DNA from: JAKACA01 sp963769255
GTDB lineage: Bacteria > Actinomycetota > Acidimicrobiia > Acidimicrobiales > Bog-793
DNA: 64,000 nucleotides
Assembly: GCA_963769255.1 (NCBI GenBank)
Contig: CAVYKV010000002.1
Coordinates: 62,001-126,000 of the forward strand
Direction of reading: 5' to 3'
Part shown: one piece after another, positions 1 through 7,905 of the stretch
How the letters are laid out: every line of letters starts with the position of its first letter
How positions within the stretch are numbered: the first letter of the stretch is position 1
The notes under the pieces: model-generated
What the model saw: the letters and a program-made list of their open reading frames with translations, nothing else
What the model was told of the DNA's origin: nothing
Databases searched by the model: none
Translations under genes and position numbers: made by a program

Positions 1-637
1 CGAGGGCAAGGGCCCCTTCCGCTGGGTCGCACTCTCGGGCGACGCACGCGACATCGCCGCCACCGACGAGGCCGTCCTCGACGAGTTCCCGGAGAACCGC
101 TCACTCGCCCGCTGGATCCGGATGGCGGGCGAACGGGTGAGCTTCCAGGGCCTGCCGTCGCGCATCTGCTGGCTCGGTTACGGGGAGCGTGACCGGCTGG
201 GCCTGCGCTTCAACGACATGGTCGCCCGCGGCGCCGTGGAGGCACCCATCGTCATCGGCCGCGACCACCTCGACTGCGGGTCCGTCGCCTCGCCCTACCG
301 GGAGACCGAAGGCATGCTGGACGGCTCCGACGCCATCGCCGACTGGCCGCTCCTCAACGCATTGCTGAACACGGCCTCAGGTGCCTCGTGGGTGTCCATC
401 CACCACGGAGGCGGCGTCGGCATCGGGCGATCTATCCACGCCGGCCAAGTCACCGTGGCGGACGGCACGCCGCTTGCCGCCGAGAAGCTCGCCCGCCTCC
501 TCACGAACGACCCGGGCAGCGGCGTCATCCGGCATGTCGATGCCGGTTACCCGGCGGCGGAGGCGGTCGCCGCCACCCACGGCCTCCACATCCCGATGCG
601 CGAGCACGCCGGCAAGCCGGAGCTCACCGGCAGGTGA
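1..637 (+). CDS. hutU: Urocanate hydratase (urocanase), 3' part only
   Basis: The gene enters from the left edge, so its N-terminal half lies outside the window. The visible reading frame starts at base 2 and ends in TGA at 635-637. It contains FQGLPSRICW near residues 50-59, which matches the urocanase signature with its active-site cysteine. It also has the family segments IGRDHLDCGSVASP, DWPLLNALLNTASGA and HHGGGVG. Urocanase is a cytosolic NAD-dependent enzyme that converts urocanate to imidazolonepropionate, the second step of histidine degradation. The downstream formiminotransferase gene, about 220 bases away on the same strand, fits a hut locus. Identification is secure; only completeness is unknown. 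Confidence 0.95.
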   Translation, partial: EGKGPFRWVALSGDARDIAATDEAVLDEFPENRSLARWIRMAGERVSFQGLPSRICWLGYGERDRLGLRFNDMVARGAVEAPIVIGRDHLDCGSVASPYRETEGMLDGSDAIADWPLLNALLNTASGASWVSIHHGGGVGIGRSIHAGQVTVADGTPLAAEKLARLLTNDPGSGVIRHVDAGYPAAEAVAATHGLHIPMREHAGKPELTGR

Positions 638-859
638 AACGCTGCCGGCCTCGATCAGGAGGATCTTCGTGCGCGACCTGACAGCCGCCTCCGCCGGCGG
701 CGGTTGCAGGCTGGGATTCGTCGACGTCACGCACTGAGCGACTCGTCGAGATGGTGGACCGGGACGTGACGGCCCTGAACGCCCTCACCGCCTGCGTCCC
801 CGAGGACGTGCGGCGGCTCGTCTCGCCGCTATGACTGTGACAACACGACGGAGGTGCGC

Positions 860-2305
860 GTGAACTGGTTCGAATGCGTCCCCAACTTCTCGGAGGGTCG
901 AGACGACACCGCCATCGCCCGCATCGTGGGCGAGGCCCGCCGGCCGGGCGTCACGCTGCTCGACGCCGAGCAGAACGCCGACCACAACCGCTGCGTCGTG
1001 ACGCTCGTCGGCGAGGGCCCCGCCCTCGTCGAGGCCCTGTTGCAGATGATGCGCCGCGCCACGGAGCTCATCGACCTCAACCACCACGAGGGGGAGCACC
1101 CTCGCATGGGGGCGACCGACGTCGTCCCCTTCGTTCCTCTCGGCGAGGCGACGACGGAGGAGGCCGTCGAGCTCGCCGTCGCCCTCGGCGATCGCGTCTG
1201 GGACGAGTTGGGCATCCCGGTCTACCTCTACGGCCTCGCCGCCCGCCTCCCGGAGCGGCGGGATCTCGCAAGGGTCCGCTCCGGGCAGTTCGAGGGCATC
1301 CGTGACACCATCGCCACGGATACCTCCCGCGCGCCCGACATCGGCGAGCCGAGGCTGCACCGGACCGCCGGCGCCGTCGCCATCGGGGCACGGCCGGTCC
1401 TCATCGCCTACAACGCCTACCTCACGACCCCAGACGTCAGCATCGCCAAGAAGATCGCTCACGCCATCCGCGGCCACGACGGCGGCCTCGCCGAGGTGAA
1501 GGCGCTCGGGTTCGACATCCACGAGCGCCACCGGGCGCAGGTCTCCATGAACCTCACCGACTACCGGCGCACCCCCGTCCACGAAGCGGTCGAGGCCGTC
1601 CGCCGGGAGGCAGCCCGCTACGGCGCCGCCATCGAGGAGACGGAGATCGTCGGCGTCGTGCCGGAGGACGCCCTCTTCGACGCCGCCGAGTTCTACCTGC
1701 AGCTCAACCACTTCGACCGCAGCACCGTCCTCGAGCGCAAGGTTCGCAGCGTGTCACCGCCGGCGGAGTCGCTCGCCGACCTCACGGCTCGGCTGGCCGC
1801 CCGCACGCCGGCGCCGGGCGGCGGCAGCGCGGCGGCGGCCGCCGGTGCCATGGGCGCCGCCCTTGCCGAGATGGTGGCGTCCTATTCGGCCTGGGCGGAG
1901 GAGGTGGCGCTCGTCCGGGCGAGGGCCCGTTTCTCGGACTCGAGACGGCGCTTCCTCCAGCTCGTCGAGGAGGACGCCGACGCCTATCTCGACACGGTGG
2001 CGGCGAGACGGACCGCCAAGGCGGAGCCGGGCGCTCCCGCCGAGGAGGCGTGGACGGCCGCCATCCGCCACGCCGCCGAGGTGCCGCTCGAGACGGCCCG
2101 GCTCGCCCGGCGCTGCTCGCTCGAGCTGGAGGCCCTCGGCGACCGGATGCGGCCCTACATGCAGAGCGACTGGAGCACCGCCCTCGCCCTGCTCTCCACG
2201 GCCAGGGACGGCGGCGTCGCCAACGTCCTCGTCAACACCGAGGATCTGCGTGCCCGAGGCGCACGGACGGCGGATCTGGAAGCGGCGGCGGTGGAGTTGG
2301 GCTGA
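860..2305 (+). CDS. ftcD: Bifunctional glutamate formiminotransferase / formimino-THF cyclodeaminase
   Basis: The start is taken at GTG 860 rather than GTG 854, because GGAGG at 849-853 then sits 6 bases upstream and the protein begins MNWFECVPNFSEGR like its relatives. Residues 1 to about 290 are the formiminotransferase part, including NHHEGEHPRMGATD with the conserved catalytic histidine region. Residues from about 298 to the end are the cyclodeaminase part, beginning SLADLTARLAARTPAPGGGS. The protein moves the formimino group from formiminoglutamate to tetrahydrofolate and then releases ammonia to give methenyl-THF, linking histidine breakdown to one-carbon metabolism. The fused architecture is known in animals and in some bacteria. 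Its position after hutU supports the role. Confidence 0.93.
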   Translation: MNWFECVPNFSEGRDDTAIARIVGEARRPGVTLLDAEQNADHNRCVVTLVGEGPALVEALLQMMRRATELIDLNHHEGEHPRMGATDVVPFVPLGEATTEEAVELAVALGDRVWDELGIPVYLYGLAARLPERRDLARVRSGQFEGIRDTIATDTSRAPDIGEPRLHRTAGAVAIGARPVLIAYNAYLTTPDVSIAKKIAHAIRGHDGGLAEVKALGFDIHERHRAQVSMNLTDYRRTPVHEAVEAVRREAARYGAAIEETEIVGVVPEDALFDAAEFYLQLNHFDRSTVLERKVRSVSPPAESLADLTARLAARTPAPGGGSAAAAAGAMGAALAEMVASYSAWAEEVALVRARARFSDSRRRFLQLVEEDADAYLDTVAARRTAKAEPGAPAEEAWTAAIRHAAEVPLETARLARRCSLELEALGDRMRPYMQSDWSTALALLSTARDGGVANVLVNTEDLRARGARTADLEAAAVELG

Positions 2306-2319
2306 GTGGACGGGCGACC

Positions 2320-2580
2320 TCAGTGCGGGATCGTCGTGCTGAGCAGGAAGAGATCGACGACGGCGATGGCGCTCGTGACGAGCGTGAGGACAAAGGTGAA
2401 CCGGGCCGATGCCCGTCGGCGCACCTTCACCCGCAGGCCTTCGCCGACCTTGCGCCCCTGCTGCCCACGGACGCGGGCCGGCTCGGCCTTCGGTGACTTC
2501 AGGTTGACGACGAAGAGGCTCTCCGACAGGCTGGGCGCCCCGTAGTCCGGCAGATCCCAGGTTTGGGACGAGTTGCTCAT
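2320..2580 (-). CDS. Small single-pass membrane protein coupled to the upstream polytopic protein
   Basis: The 86-residue product has a polar N-terminal half and one hydrophobic segment near its C terminus (FVLTLVTSAIAVVDLFLL). Its ATG overlaps the stop codon of the upstream minus-strand gene in an ATGA arrangement, so translation is probably coupled and the two proteins are probably made together. I do not recognise a family. The basic stretch before the membrane segment (VRGQQGRKVGEGLRVKVRRR) suggests an N-in orientation. It may be an accessory subunit of the polytopic protein, but that rests only on the gene coupling. Confidence 0.7.
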   Translation of the reverse strand: MSNSSQTWDLPDYGAPSLSESLFVVNLKSPKAEPARVRGQQGRKVGEGLRVKVRRRASARFTFVLTLVTSAIAVVDLFLLSTTIPH

Positions 2581-3716
2581 CGCTCGGCCCTCTCCTCGTG
2601 GGCCGGCGTGGCCGCCTCGGAGGGCACCGTGAGCGGCATGGCCCGCCTCCGATCCCAGTCATGCGGCGAGCGGGACGCCTCGTCGCCCGCTAGCCGTCCG
2701 GTGAGGAGCAGGGCTTGGCGCACGACGACGAGTACTGCCAGCGTGAGTGCCATCACCCAGTCGCTCCACATGAGCCTTCGTCCGAGAAGCACCTCCAACG
2801 CCGAGGCGATGAGGGCGCAGAGGATCGGCACGAACGAGACGACGACCGAGAGCAGACGATCGTCGCGCTGTTTGACGACTTGCCCCGGTGCGCTGTGCGT
2901 GGAGGCGAAGGCTCCCATCGCCAGGCCGAGGTAGGCGACGACCCAGCCCACGTCGACGAGGTTGCCGCTGTAGTAGCGGCCAGTCTCGAGCAGGTAGCAA
3001 TAGGTGCTGTCGGACAGCGCCATGGCCGTCAGGCCGACGAGGACGCACCAGAGGGCGAAGCGATCACCCGGCTCGCTCGCCGTCGTCACGAGGACGACGA
3101 GGAAGAGCATGACGATGTCGCTGAAGGGGTACGCCACCGTCACGAGACCGCCGAGGGTCGAGAGGTCGGTGTGGCGCCAGAGCGGCCCGAGGACGAACGA
3201 CCAGCTGAGGAAGAGGATCGCCGTCGCCACGATCAGCCCGTCGAGGACCGTGCGGGCAACGAGGCGGCCTTCTCGCCGGTGGCGAGCGTGCATGGCGGGG
3301 TGCTGGAGCAGCGCCACCACGACGATCGGGATGGCCGCCAGGTAGCCGACGTCGGCCCAGGAGGGGGAGGGCGGCAGCCGGTGGAGGAGGGCGTCGTAGA
3401 TGCCCCAGATCACCTCGGCGGCGCCCCAGGACGCCGTAGCCGCCGCCATGAGGGACCAGAATCGCCGGATCAGGCCCTCGTGCGCCTCGCGGGCGCGCCA
3501 GCACAGGAAGCAGGCCCCAATGGCGGAGAGGGCCGTCAGGAGGTCGTCGAAGTCGCGGGTGGCGCCGCGGCCGCCGAGGCGGAACCCGAGCCAGAAGGCG
3601 AAGACGGCCACCACGACGATCGCCGCCATTCCTGCGCGCTTGCAGTGGCTGCACACGTGGGACGCCACCGCCGCTCCCCTGTCCGACGCCTCGTGATGAG
3701 TAGGAAGCACGGTCAC
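2577..3716 (-). CDS. Polytopic membrane protein resembling sensory membrane domains of GGDEF/EAL proteins
   Basis: The 379-residue product has about eight to ten hydrophobic segments spread through most of its length and a charged C-terminal tail of about 45 residues. Sequences such as WADVGYLAAIPIVVVALL and AYPFSDIVMLFLVV resemble the N-terminal membrane module of actinobacterial diguanylate cyclases and phosphodiesterases. No GGDEF, EAL or other catalytic domain follows. A CSHCKR motif lies just before the first membrane helix. The start is GTG 3716. Its stop overlaps the start of the small membrane protein downstream. The roughly 250-base leader is rich in hairpins. The function is unknown; a sensor or small transporter is possible. 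Confidence 0.75.
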   Translation of the reverse strand: MTVLPTHHEASDRGAAVASHVCSHCKRAGMAAIVVVAVFAFWLGFRLGGRGATRDFDDLLTALSAIGACFLCWRAREAHEGLIRRFWSLMAAATASWGAAEVIWGIYDALLHRLPPSPSWADVGYLAAIPIVVVALLQHPAMHARHRREGRLVARTVLDGLIVATAILFLSWSFVLGPLWRHTDLSTLGGLVTVAYPFSDIVMLFLVVLVTTASEPGDRFALWCVLVGLTAMALSDSTYCYLLETGRYYSGNLVDVGWVVAYLGLAMGAFASTHSAPGQVVKQRDDRLLSVVVSFVPILCALIASALEVLLGRRLMWSDWVMALTLAVLVVVRQALLLTGRLAGDEASRSPHDWDRRRAMPLTVPSEAATPAHEERAER

Positions 3717-3783
3717 GAAGATCCAGATCGGCCGCGGCGGCTGCGGCGATCAGGGTCCTTCGGCACCTATGGGGCCGCCATTG

Positions 3784-3979
3784 GTCACATTGGCGCGAAA
3801 GCGCCCGTGACTGCGGCATCAGTGCTCGGCGCGGGAGTCGTGGCGAGGAGAGGAACGCCCACCCACGGATGGCCGGGGCTCCTCCCTCGCCACGACAGCG
3901 CCGTCGATCTCCCCGGCTGCGAGGGAAGCGAGGAGTATCGCGGTCTTGCGCCGTGTCGGCGTCTTGCCGGATCAGTGTA
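3784..3979 (-). promoter_or_regulatory. Structured 5' leader of the polytopic membrane protein gene
   Basis: The 355 bases between 3717 and 4071 hold no gene. Read on the minus strand, a TACACT hexamer at 3979-3974 could be a -10 box, giving a leader of about 250 bases. The leader contains a perfect 12-base inverted repeat (GTCGTGGCGAGG at 3837-3848 pairing with 3885-3896). It also contains a nested hairpin at 3784-3811 (GTCAC/GTGAC outside, GGCGC-GAAA-GCGCC inside) and a short GCC-GACAC-GGC hairpin at 3950-3960. I cannot assign it to a known riboswitch class. A cis-acting RNA is plausible but unproven. Confidence 0.45.
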
Positions 3980-4071
3980 ACCCGCTCGCGTTTGGCCGTG
4001 GACGGCGCTTTCGGAGAATTTCTGCCCGGCGGAGGGCGGTGGGGCGAGGCTCGCAACCCCCCGTTGCCCGC

Positions 4072-4750
4072 TCAGACGTGCAGGCCGCACTCCGTCTTGC
4101 CGGTTCCGGGCCAGCGGCCCTCCCGCGGGTTGTGGCCTTCGGCGACCGGCTGCGTCGTGGGGGCGCAGCCGATGGAGACGTAGCCCACGTAGGTGAGCGG
4201 GTGGCGGGGGAGGTCGAGCTCGGCCAGGTACTCGTCGACGTCGTCGTCGCTCCAGGTGGCGAGCGGGTTCACCTTCACCATGGAGCGCTGGGCATCCCAG
4301 CCGACGATGGGGGCACCCGTGCGCTCGGGCGTGTCCACGCGCTTCAGCCCGGTCACCCACGCCTTGCGCCCCGTGAGGGCGGCGTCGAGGGGGGCGACCT
4401 TGCGGAGCCGGCAGCACCCCTCGCTCCCGCAGGGCGACTCCTCCCGCCCGATGGCGGGATGCGTGACCGTGAGGTTGAGGTTCCAGAATCTTGCGCAGCC
4501 GCTCCACGTAGGCGAGCGTCTCGGGGAAGTGGTAGTCGGTGTCGAGGAAGATGATCTCGGCGGCAGGGTCGGCGGCGATCGCCAGCTGCACGAGGATGGC
4601 GTCCTGGAAGGAGCTCGCCACGGCGTAGTCGCCGGGGAAGCTCTCCACCACCCAAGCGACGGCGGCGGTGGCCGCCTCCCGCACCGGGAGCGCCTCGAAA
4701 CGGGCCGAGACCGCCGCCAGCTCCTCCTCGTCGATGGTGCCTGCTGTCAT
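4072..4750 (-). pseudogene. cysH: Assimilatory sulfonucleotide (APS/PAPS) reductase, frameshifted
   Basis: The start is ATG 4750, with GAGG upstream. The frame is intact to LRKI, then shifts. Removing one A from the AA pair at 4487-4488 restores K-I-W-N-L-N-L-T-V-T-H-P-A-I-G and a continuous 225-residue protein ending KTECGLHV, with the catalytic cysteine. The enzyme reduces activated sulfate to sulfite using thioredoxin. The GCCRLRK pair and the SIGC cysteine expected to bind the [4Fe-4S] cluster of the APS-type enzyme are present. The fourth ligand is replaced: the usual GCAPCT reads GCAPTT. The break may be a sequence error, because glyS has a similar one. The ligand change is a substitution and is less easily explained that way. 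Confidence 0.85.
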
Positions 4751-4928
4751 GCCAATTCCCTCATCAGCGGCCAACGTAACGCCCTTCCCGATCGAAGCGG
4801 CGGCCGACCACCTGCCTCGTCGGCGGCTTCGGCCTTCGTCGGCCGATTTCCGACCGATCTGATCGGATTTTAACGAAACCCGCCGGCATCAGGTCCGATG
4901 GCGATCTGGGCTCCTCCGCCCCCGCGGG

Positions 4929-4934
4929 TAACGT
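4929..4934 (+). promoter_or_regulatory. Probable -10 box of uppS (leaderless)
   Basis: TAACGT fits TANNNT and lies exactly 6 bases before the GTG start of uppS, so transcription would begin at the start codon. No Shine-Dalgarno sequence is visible in the gap. Confidence 0.55.
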
Positions 4935-4940
4935 CGCCTC

Positions 4941-5660
4941 GTGCCCATCGATGGCATCGACTTGAGGAGCGTTCCCCGCCACGTTGCCTGCGTCATGGAC
5001 GGCAACGGGCGGTGGGCCCGCGCCCGCTCGCTGCCGCGCACGGCCGGCCACGCCGCCGGCGAGGAAGCCATGTTCGACACGGTCGACGGGGCGCTCGAGG
5101 CCGGGGTGCAGTGGCTGTCGATGTTCGCCTTCTCGACGGAGAACTGGCGGCGGCCGCCGGACGAAGTCCGCTACCTCATGAACTTCAACGAGGGAATCCT
5201 CACGCGGCACCGCGACGAGATGGCGGCCAAGGGAGTGCGCATGCGCTTTGCCGGGCGCCGCGACTGGCGGGTTCCCCGCCGCATCCTCCGCAGCATGGAC
5301 GAGGCGGCCGCCCTCACCGCCCACAACCTGACGATGACGCTCACGATCTGCTTCAACTACGGCGGGCGGGCCGAGATCGTGGACGCCGTGCGGTCGATCG
5401 TGGCCGACGGCGTGAAGGCCGACAAGGTCGACGAGCGGGCCATCGCCAGCAGGCTGTACTGGCCGGACATGCCGGAGCCGGACCTCGTCGTACGCACCTC
5501 CGGCGAGTACCGCATCTCGAATTTCCTCCTCTGGCAGCTCGCCTACTCGGAGCTCGTCTTCACCGACGTCCTCTGGCCCGACTTCCGGCGCGAGAACCTC
5601 TTCGAGGCCATCCGGGAGTTCCAGCGGCGGGAACGCCGCTTCGGCGGGGTGAAGCGATGA
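4941..5660 (+). CDS. uppS: Isoprenyl transferase (undecaprenyl diphosphate synthase family)
   Basis: This 239-residue cis-prenyltransferase extends a short allylic diphosphate with isopentenyl diphosphate units to make the lipid carrier for cell-wall synthesis. Family motifs are clear: VACVMDGNGRWARAR with the catalytic aspartate near the N terminus, the Arg-His region PRTAGHAAGEEA, FAFSTENWRRP, and the C-terminal RTSGEYRISNFLLWQLAYSE. The start is GTG 4941, supported by the -10-like box 6 bases upstream. The chain length of the product cannot be read from sequence alone, and actinobacteria also have short Z-prenyl synthases of this family. A small membrane protein gene overlaps its stop codon. 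Confidence 0.92.
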   Translation: MPIDGIDLRSVPRHVACVMDGNGRWARARSLPRTAGHAAGEEAMFDTVDGALEAGVQWLSMFAFSTENWRRPPDEVRYLMNFNEGILTRHRDEMAAKGVRMRFAGRRDWRVPRRILRSMDEAAALTAHNLTMTLTICFNYGGRAEIVDAVRSIVADGVKADKVDERAIASRLYWPDMPEPDLVVRTSGEYRISNFLLWQLAYSELVFTDVLWPDFRRENLFEAIREFQRRERRFGGVKR

Positions 5661-5890
5661 GCGGGGCCGGTCGCCCGACCGAGCCCGGGGCCGAGCGGGC
5701 ACCCTTCCGGCTGTGGGATCACATCGGTCGCATCAGCGGCGTCGTGCTCGGCCTCGCCGTCTTCGCCTTCCTCGTGGTGCTCGCCGTGGCGGGCGACCCG
5801 CAGGCCCTCGGCATCATCGTCGTCGTCGTCGCCGGCATCCTCCTCATCTATCTGGGCGGGCGCCTGCACGGCCTGCGCGGCCGCAGCTGA
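5657..5890 (+). CDS. Small two-helix membrane protein
   Basis: The ATG at 5657 overlaps the uppS stop codon (ATGA), so the gene is translationally coupled to uppS. The 77-residue product has a polar N terminus followed by two hydrophobic helices (VVLGLAVFAFLVVLAVA and LGIIVVVVAGILLIYLGG) and a short basic tail. No family is recognised. The position suggests a membrane role connected with the lipid-carrier step, but nothing in the sequence proves that. Confidence 0.75.
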   Translation: MSGAGRPTEPGAERAPFRLWDHIGRISGVVLGLAVFAFLVVLAVAGDPQALGIIVVVVAGILLIYLGGRLHGLRGRS

Positions 5891-5925
5891 GCCGGGGAGA
5901 ACGCCCTCTCCGGCACGGGGCGCCG

Positions 5926-5931
5926 TAGCGT
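5926..5931 (+). promoter_or_regulatory. Probable -10 box of recO (leaderless)
   Basis: TAGCGT lies 6 bases before the GTG start of recO at 5938, the spacing seen at several other genes here. No ribosome-binding site is visible between them. Confidence 0.55.
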
Positions 5932-5937
5932 GGGTGA

Positions 5938-6672
5938 GTGGCAACGTTCCGGGACGAAGGCGTCGTGCTCCGCACCATGCGCCTCGGCGAAGCGGACCGG
6001 ATCATCACGTTCATCACACCCGAGCACGGCAAGGTGCGGGCCGTCGCCAAGGGTGTGCGGAAGACGAAGTCCAAGCTCGCCGGGCGGCTCGACCTGCTCA
6101 CCCACGTCTCGCTCCTGTGCTGGAAAGGCCGCGAGCTCGACATCGTCACGCAGGCGGAGGTGATCGACGTCTTCCGGCCCATCCGTGAGGACATGGACAA
6201 GATGCCCGTCGCCTTCACGATGCTCGAGGCCGTCGATCAAGTGGCAGTAGAGCGCCATCCCATGCCGGAGCTCTTCCGCATGCTCGTGGGCGCCCTGTCG
6301 ACGCTCGCCGGCGAGGGCGGCGCCGTCCTCCTCGGGGCGTTCCTCTGGAAGCTGCTGGCGCTCGAAGGCGTCAGTCCGGTCGTCGACGAGTGCGCCGCCT
6401 GCGGCGAGCCCGCCGACCTCGTGGCCTTCGACCAGGAGATGGGAGGGTTCCTCTGCCGGTCGTGCCGCAGCGGGCACGGCGTCTCGCCGGAGGCCGTGGC
6501 ACTCATCCGCCACATTCTGGGGGGCCAGCTGCGCCTCGCCCTCGCCGAGCCCGCAGGTCGGGCGACGGCCGAGGTGGAGCGGCTCGCCACGGCGGCCGTC
6601 GAGTACCACCTCGACCGCCGGCTGCGCTCCGCCCACACGTCGACGACCTCCCCGGGGTCGCCGGTCACGTGA
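5938..6672 (+). CDS. recO: DNA repair protein RecO
   Basis: The 244-residue protein begins with the RecO oligonucleotide-binding fold (DEGVVLRTMRLGEADRIITF, then GKVRAVAKGVRKTKSKLAGRL). It continues into the helical domain with a zinc-finger pattern CAACGEP ... CRSC around residues 155-180. RecO helps load RecA onto SSB-coated single-stranded DNA together with RecR. The length matches the family. The stop codon overlaps the start of nagA (GTGA), so the two genes are probably co-transcribed. recO beside uppS is the usual actinobacterial arrangement. Confidence 0.94.
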   Translation: MATFRDEGVVLRTMRLGEADRIITFITPEHGKVRAVAKGVRKTKSKLAGRLDLLTHVSLLCWKGRELDIVTQAEVIDVFRPIREDMDKMPVAFTMLEAVDQVAVERHPMPELFRMLVGALSTLAGEGGAVLLGAFLWKLLALEGVSPVVDECAACGEPADLVAFDQEMGGFLCRSCRSGHGVSPEAVALIRHILGGQLRLALAEPAGRATAEVERLATAAVEYHLDRRLRSAHTSTTSPGSPVT

Positions 6673-7886
6673 CCGCCGCCGGCGACTCCCGCCTGCTGGC
6701 GGCCGCCACCGTCGTGACCCCCGCCGAAGTCTTCACCCCGGGCTGGATCGCCCTCACCGGTGGCCGGGTGGCGTCGGCCGGCGAGGGGCGGCCGCCGCTC
6801 GGCCGCCGCGGTGCAGCCCCCATCGTCGAACTGGGGGAGCGCATCGTGGCACCGGGTTACTTCGACGTGCACGTCCACGGTGGCGACGGCGCCCAGGTGA
6901 ACGCCGGCACCGAGGAGGAGGCGGCGGCAGGCGTCGAGCGCCTCGCCCGCTTCCACGCCCGCCATGGCACGACCTCCTTGCTGGCGACGACGGTGTCCGC
7001 CTCGCCCTCCACGCTGATCGCCACCGTGGCCGGCGCCGGCGCCCTCGTGGGGCGGGCGCTCCCAGGGGCGGCCACGGTCCGCGGCGTCCACCTGGAAGGG
7101 CCCTTCATCGCACGGGCGAAGCTCGGCGCCCAGGACCCCGCCCACCGGCGCCTGCCCGACATCGGCGAGCTGCGGGCCCTCGCCGAGGCCGCCGGGGGCA
7201 ACGCGCGCATCGTGACGATCGCCCCCGAGCTGGCGGGGAGCGACCGGCTCATGGACACGGCGCTCGAGCTCGGCATGAGAGTGGCCGTCGGCCACAGCGA
7301 CGCCTCGTACGACACGACGAGGGCCGCCATCGAGGCCGGCGCCCGCCACGCCACCCATCTTTTCAACGCCATGGCACCCCTCCACCACCGGCGGCCCGGC
7401 GCCATCACGGCCCTGCTGCTCGACGACCGCGTCAGCCTCGAGATCGTCGCCGACCTGGAGCACCTCCACCCCGCCGTCATCGCCCTCGTGGCCCGCAGCG
7501 CTCCCGGCCGCCTCGTCGCCGTGAGCGACGCCGTGGCGGCGGCCGGCTTCGAGGCGGGCACCTACCGCCTCGGTGACGCCGACATCGCCGTCGAGTCGGG
7601 GCGCGTCACCCTGGCGTCGGATCGAGCGACGCTGGCGGGCAGCGCCCTCACGATGGACCGTGCGGTCGAGAACCTCGTGAGGGTGGTCGGCCTCCCCCTC
7701 GTCGAGGCGATACGGGCCGCCACGGCCTCGCCGGCGGCGGCCGCCGGCTGCGATGCCGACGGACTGGGCTCCCTCGTGCCGGGCGCACCGGCGGATTGCG
7801 TGGTGCTCGAGCCGGACCTCTCCGTGGCGGCCACGATCGTGGGCGGCACCGCCGTCTTCGACCCGTCGGGCCTCCTCGGCGCCTGA
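6669..7886 (+). CDS. nagA: N-acetylglucosamine-6-phosphate deacetylase
   Basis: The start is GTG 6669, overlapping the recO stop codon. The 405-residue protein shows the amidohydrolase motifs of NagA: DVHVHGGDG (metal-binding HxH), HLEGPFI (metal-binding glutamate), VGHSDA and HLFNAMAPLHHR (metal and substrate histidines), and AVSDAVAAAG (catalytic aspartate). It removes the acetyl group from GlcNAc-6-phosphate to give glucosamine-6-phosphate, an entry to amino-sugar recycling from cell-wall material. No nagB or PTS gene lies nearby, so the substrate is probably internal or comes from another locus. The assignment is confident. Confidence 0.92.
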   Translation: MTAAGDSRLLAAATVVTPAEVFTPGWIALTGGRVASAGEGRPPLGRRGAAPIVELGERIVAPGYFDVHVHGGDGAQVNAGTEEEAAAGVERLARFHARHGTTSLLATTVSASPSTLIATVAGAGALVGRALPGAATVRGVHLEGPFIARAKLGAQDPAHRRLPDIGELRALAEAAGGNARIVTIAPELAGSDRLMDTALELGMRVAVGHSDASYDTTRAAIEAGARHATHLFNAMAPLHHRRPGAITALLLDDRVSLEIVADLEHLHPAVIALVARSAPGRLVAVSDAVAAAGFEAGTYRLGDADIAVESGRVTLASDRATLAGSALTMDRAVENLVRVVGLPLVEAIRAATASPAAAAGCDADGLGSLVPGAPADCVVLEPDLSVAATIVGGTAVFDPSGLLGA

Positions 7887-7905
7887 TCGAGCGCGGCCGG
7901 CGCCC

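Noticed and set aside
751..834. 27-codon frame (MVDRDVTALNALTACVPEDV) between hutU and the formiminotransferase gene
   Set aside because: No ribosome-binding site, no -10 box at the expected distance and no similarity.
785..1711. Long minus-strand frame over the formiminotransferase gene
   Set aside because: Its codons mirror the high-GC third positions of the real plus-strand gene, and its protein has no family resemblance.
3880..3972. c-di-GMP-I riboswitch before the polytopic membrane protein
   Set aside because: Only short stretches resemble the consensus. The tetraloop and P1 stem do not fit, so I report only a structured leader.
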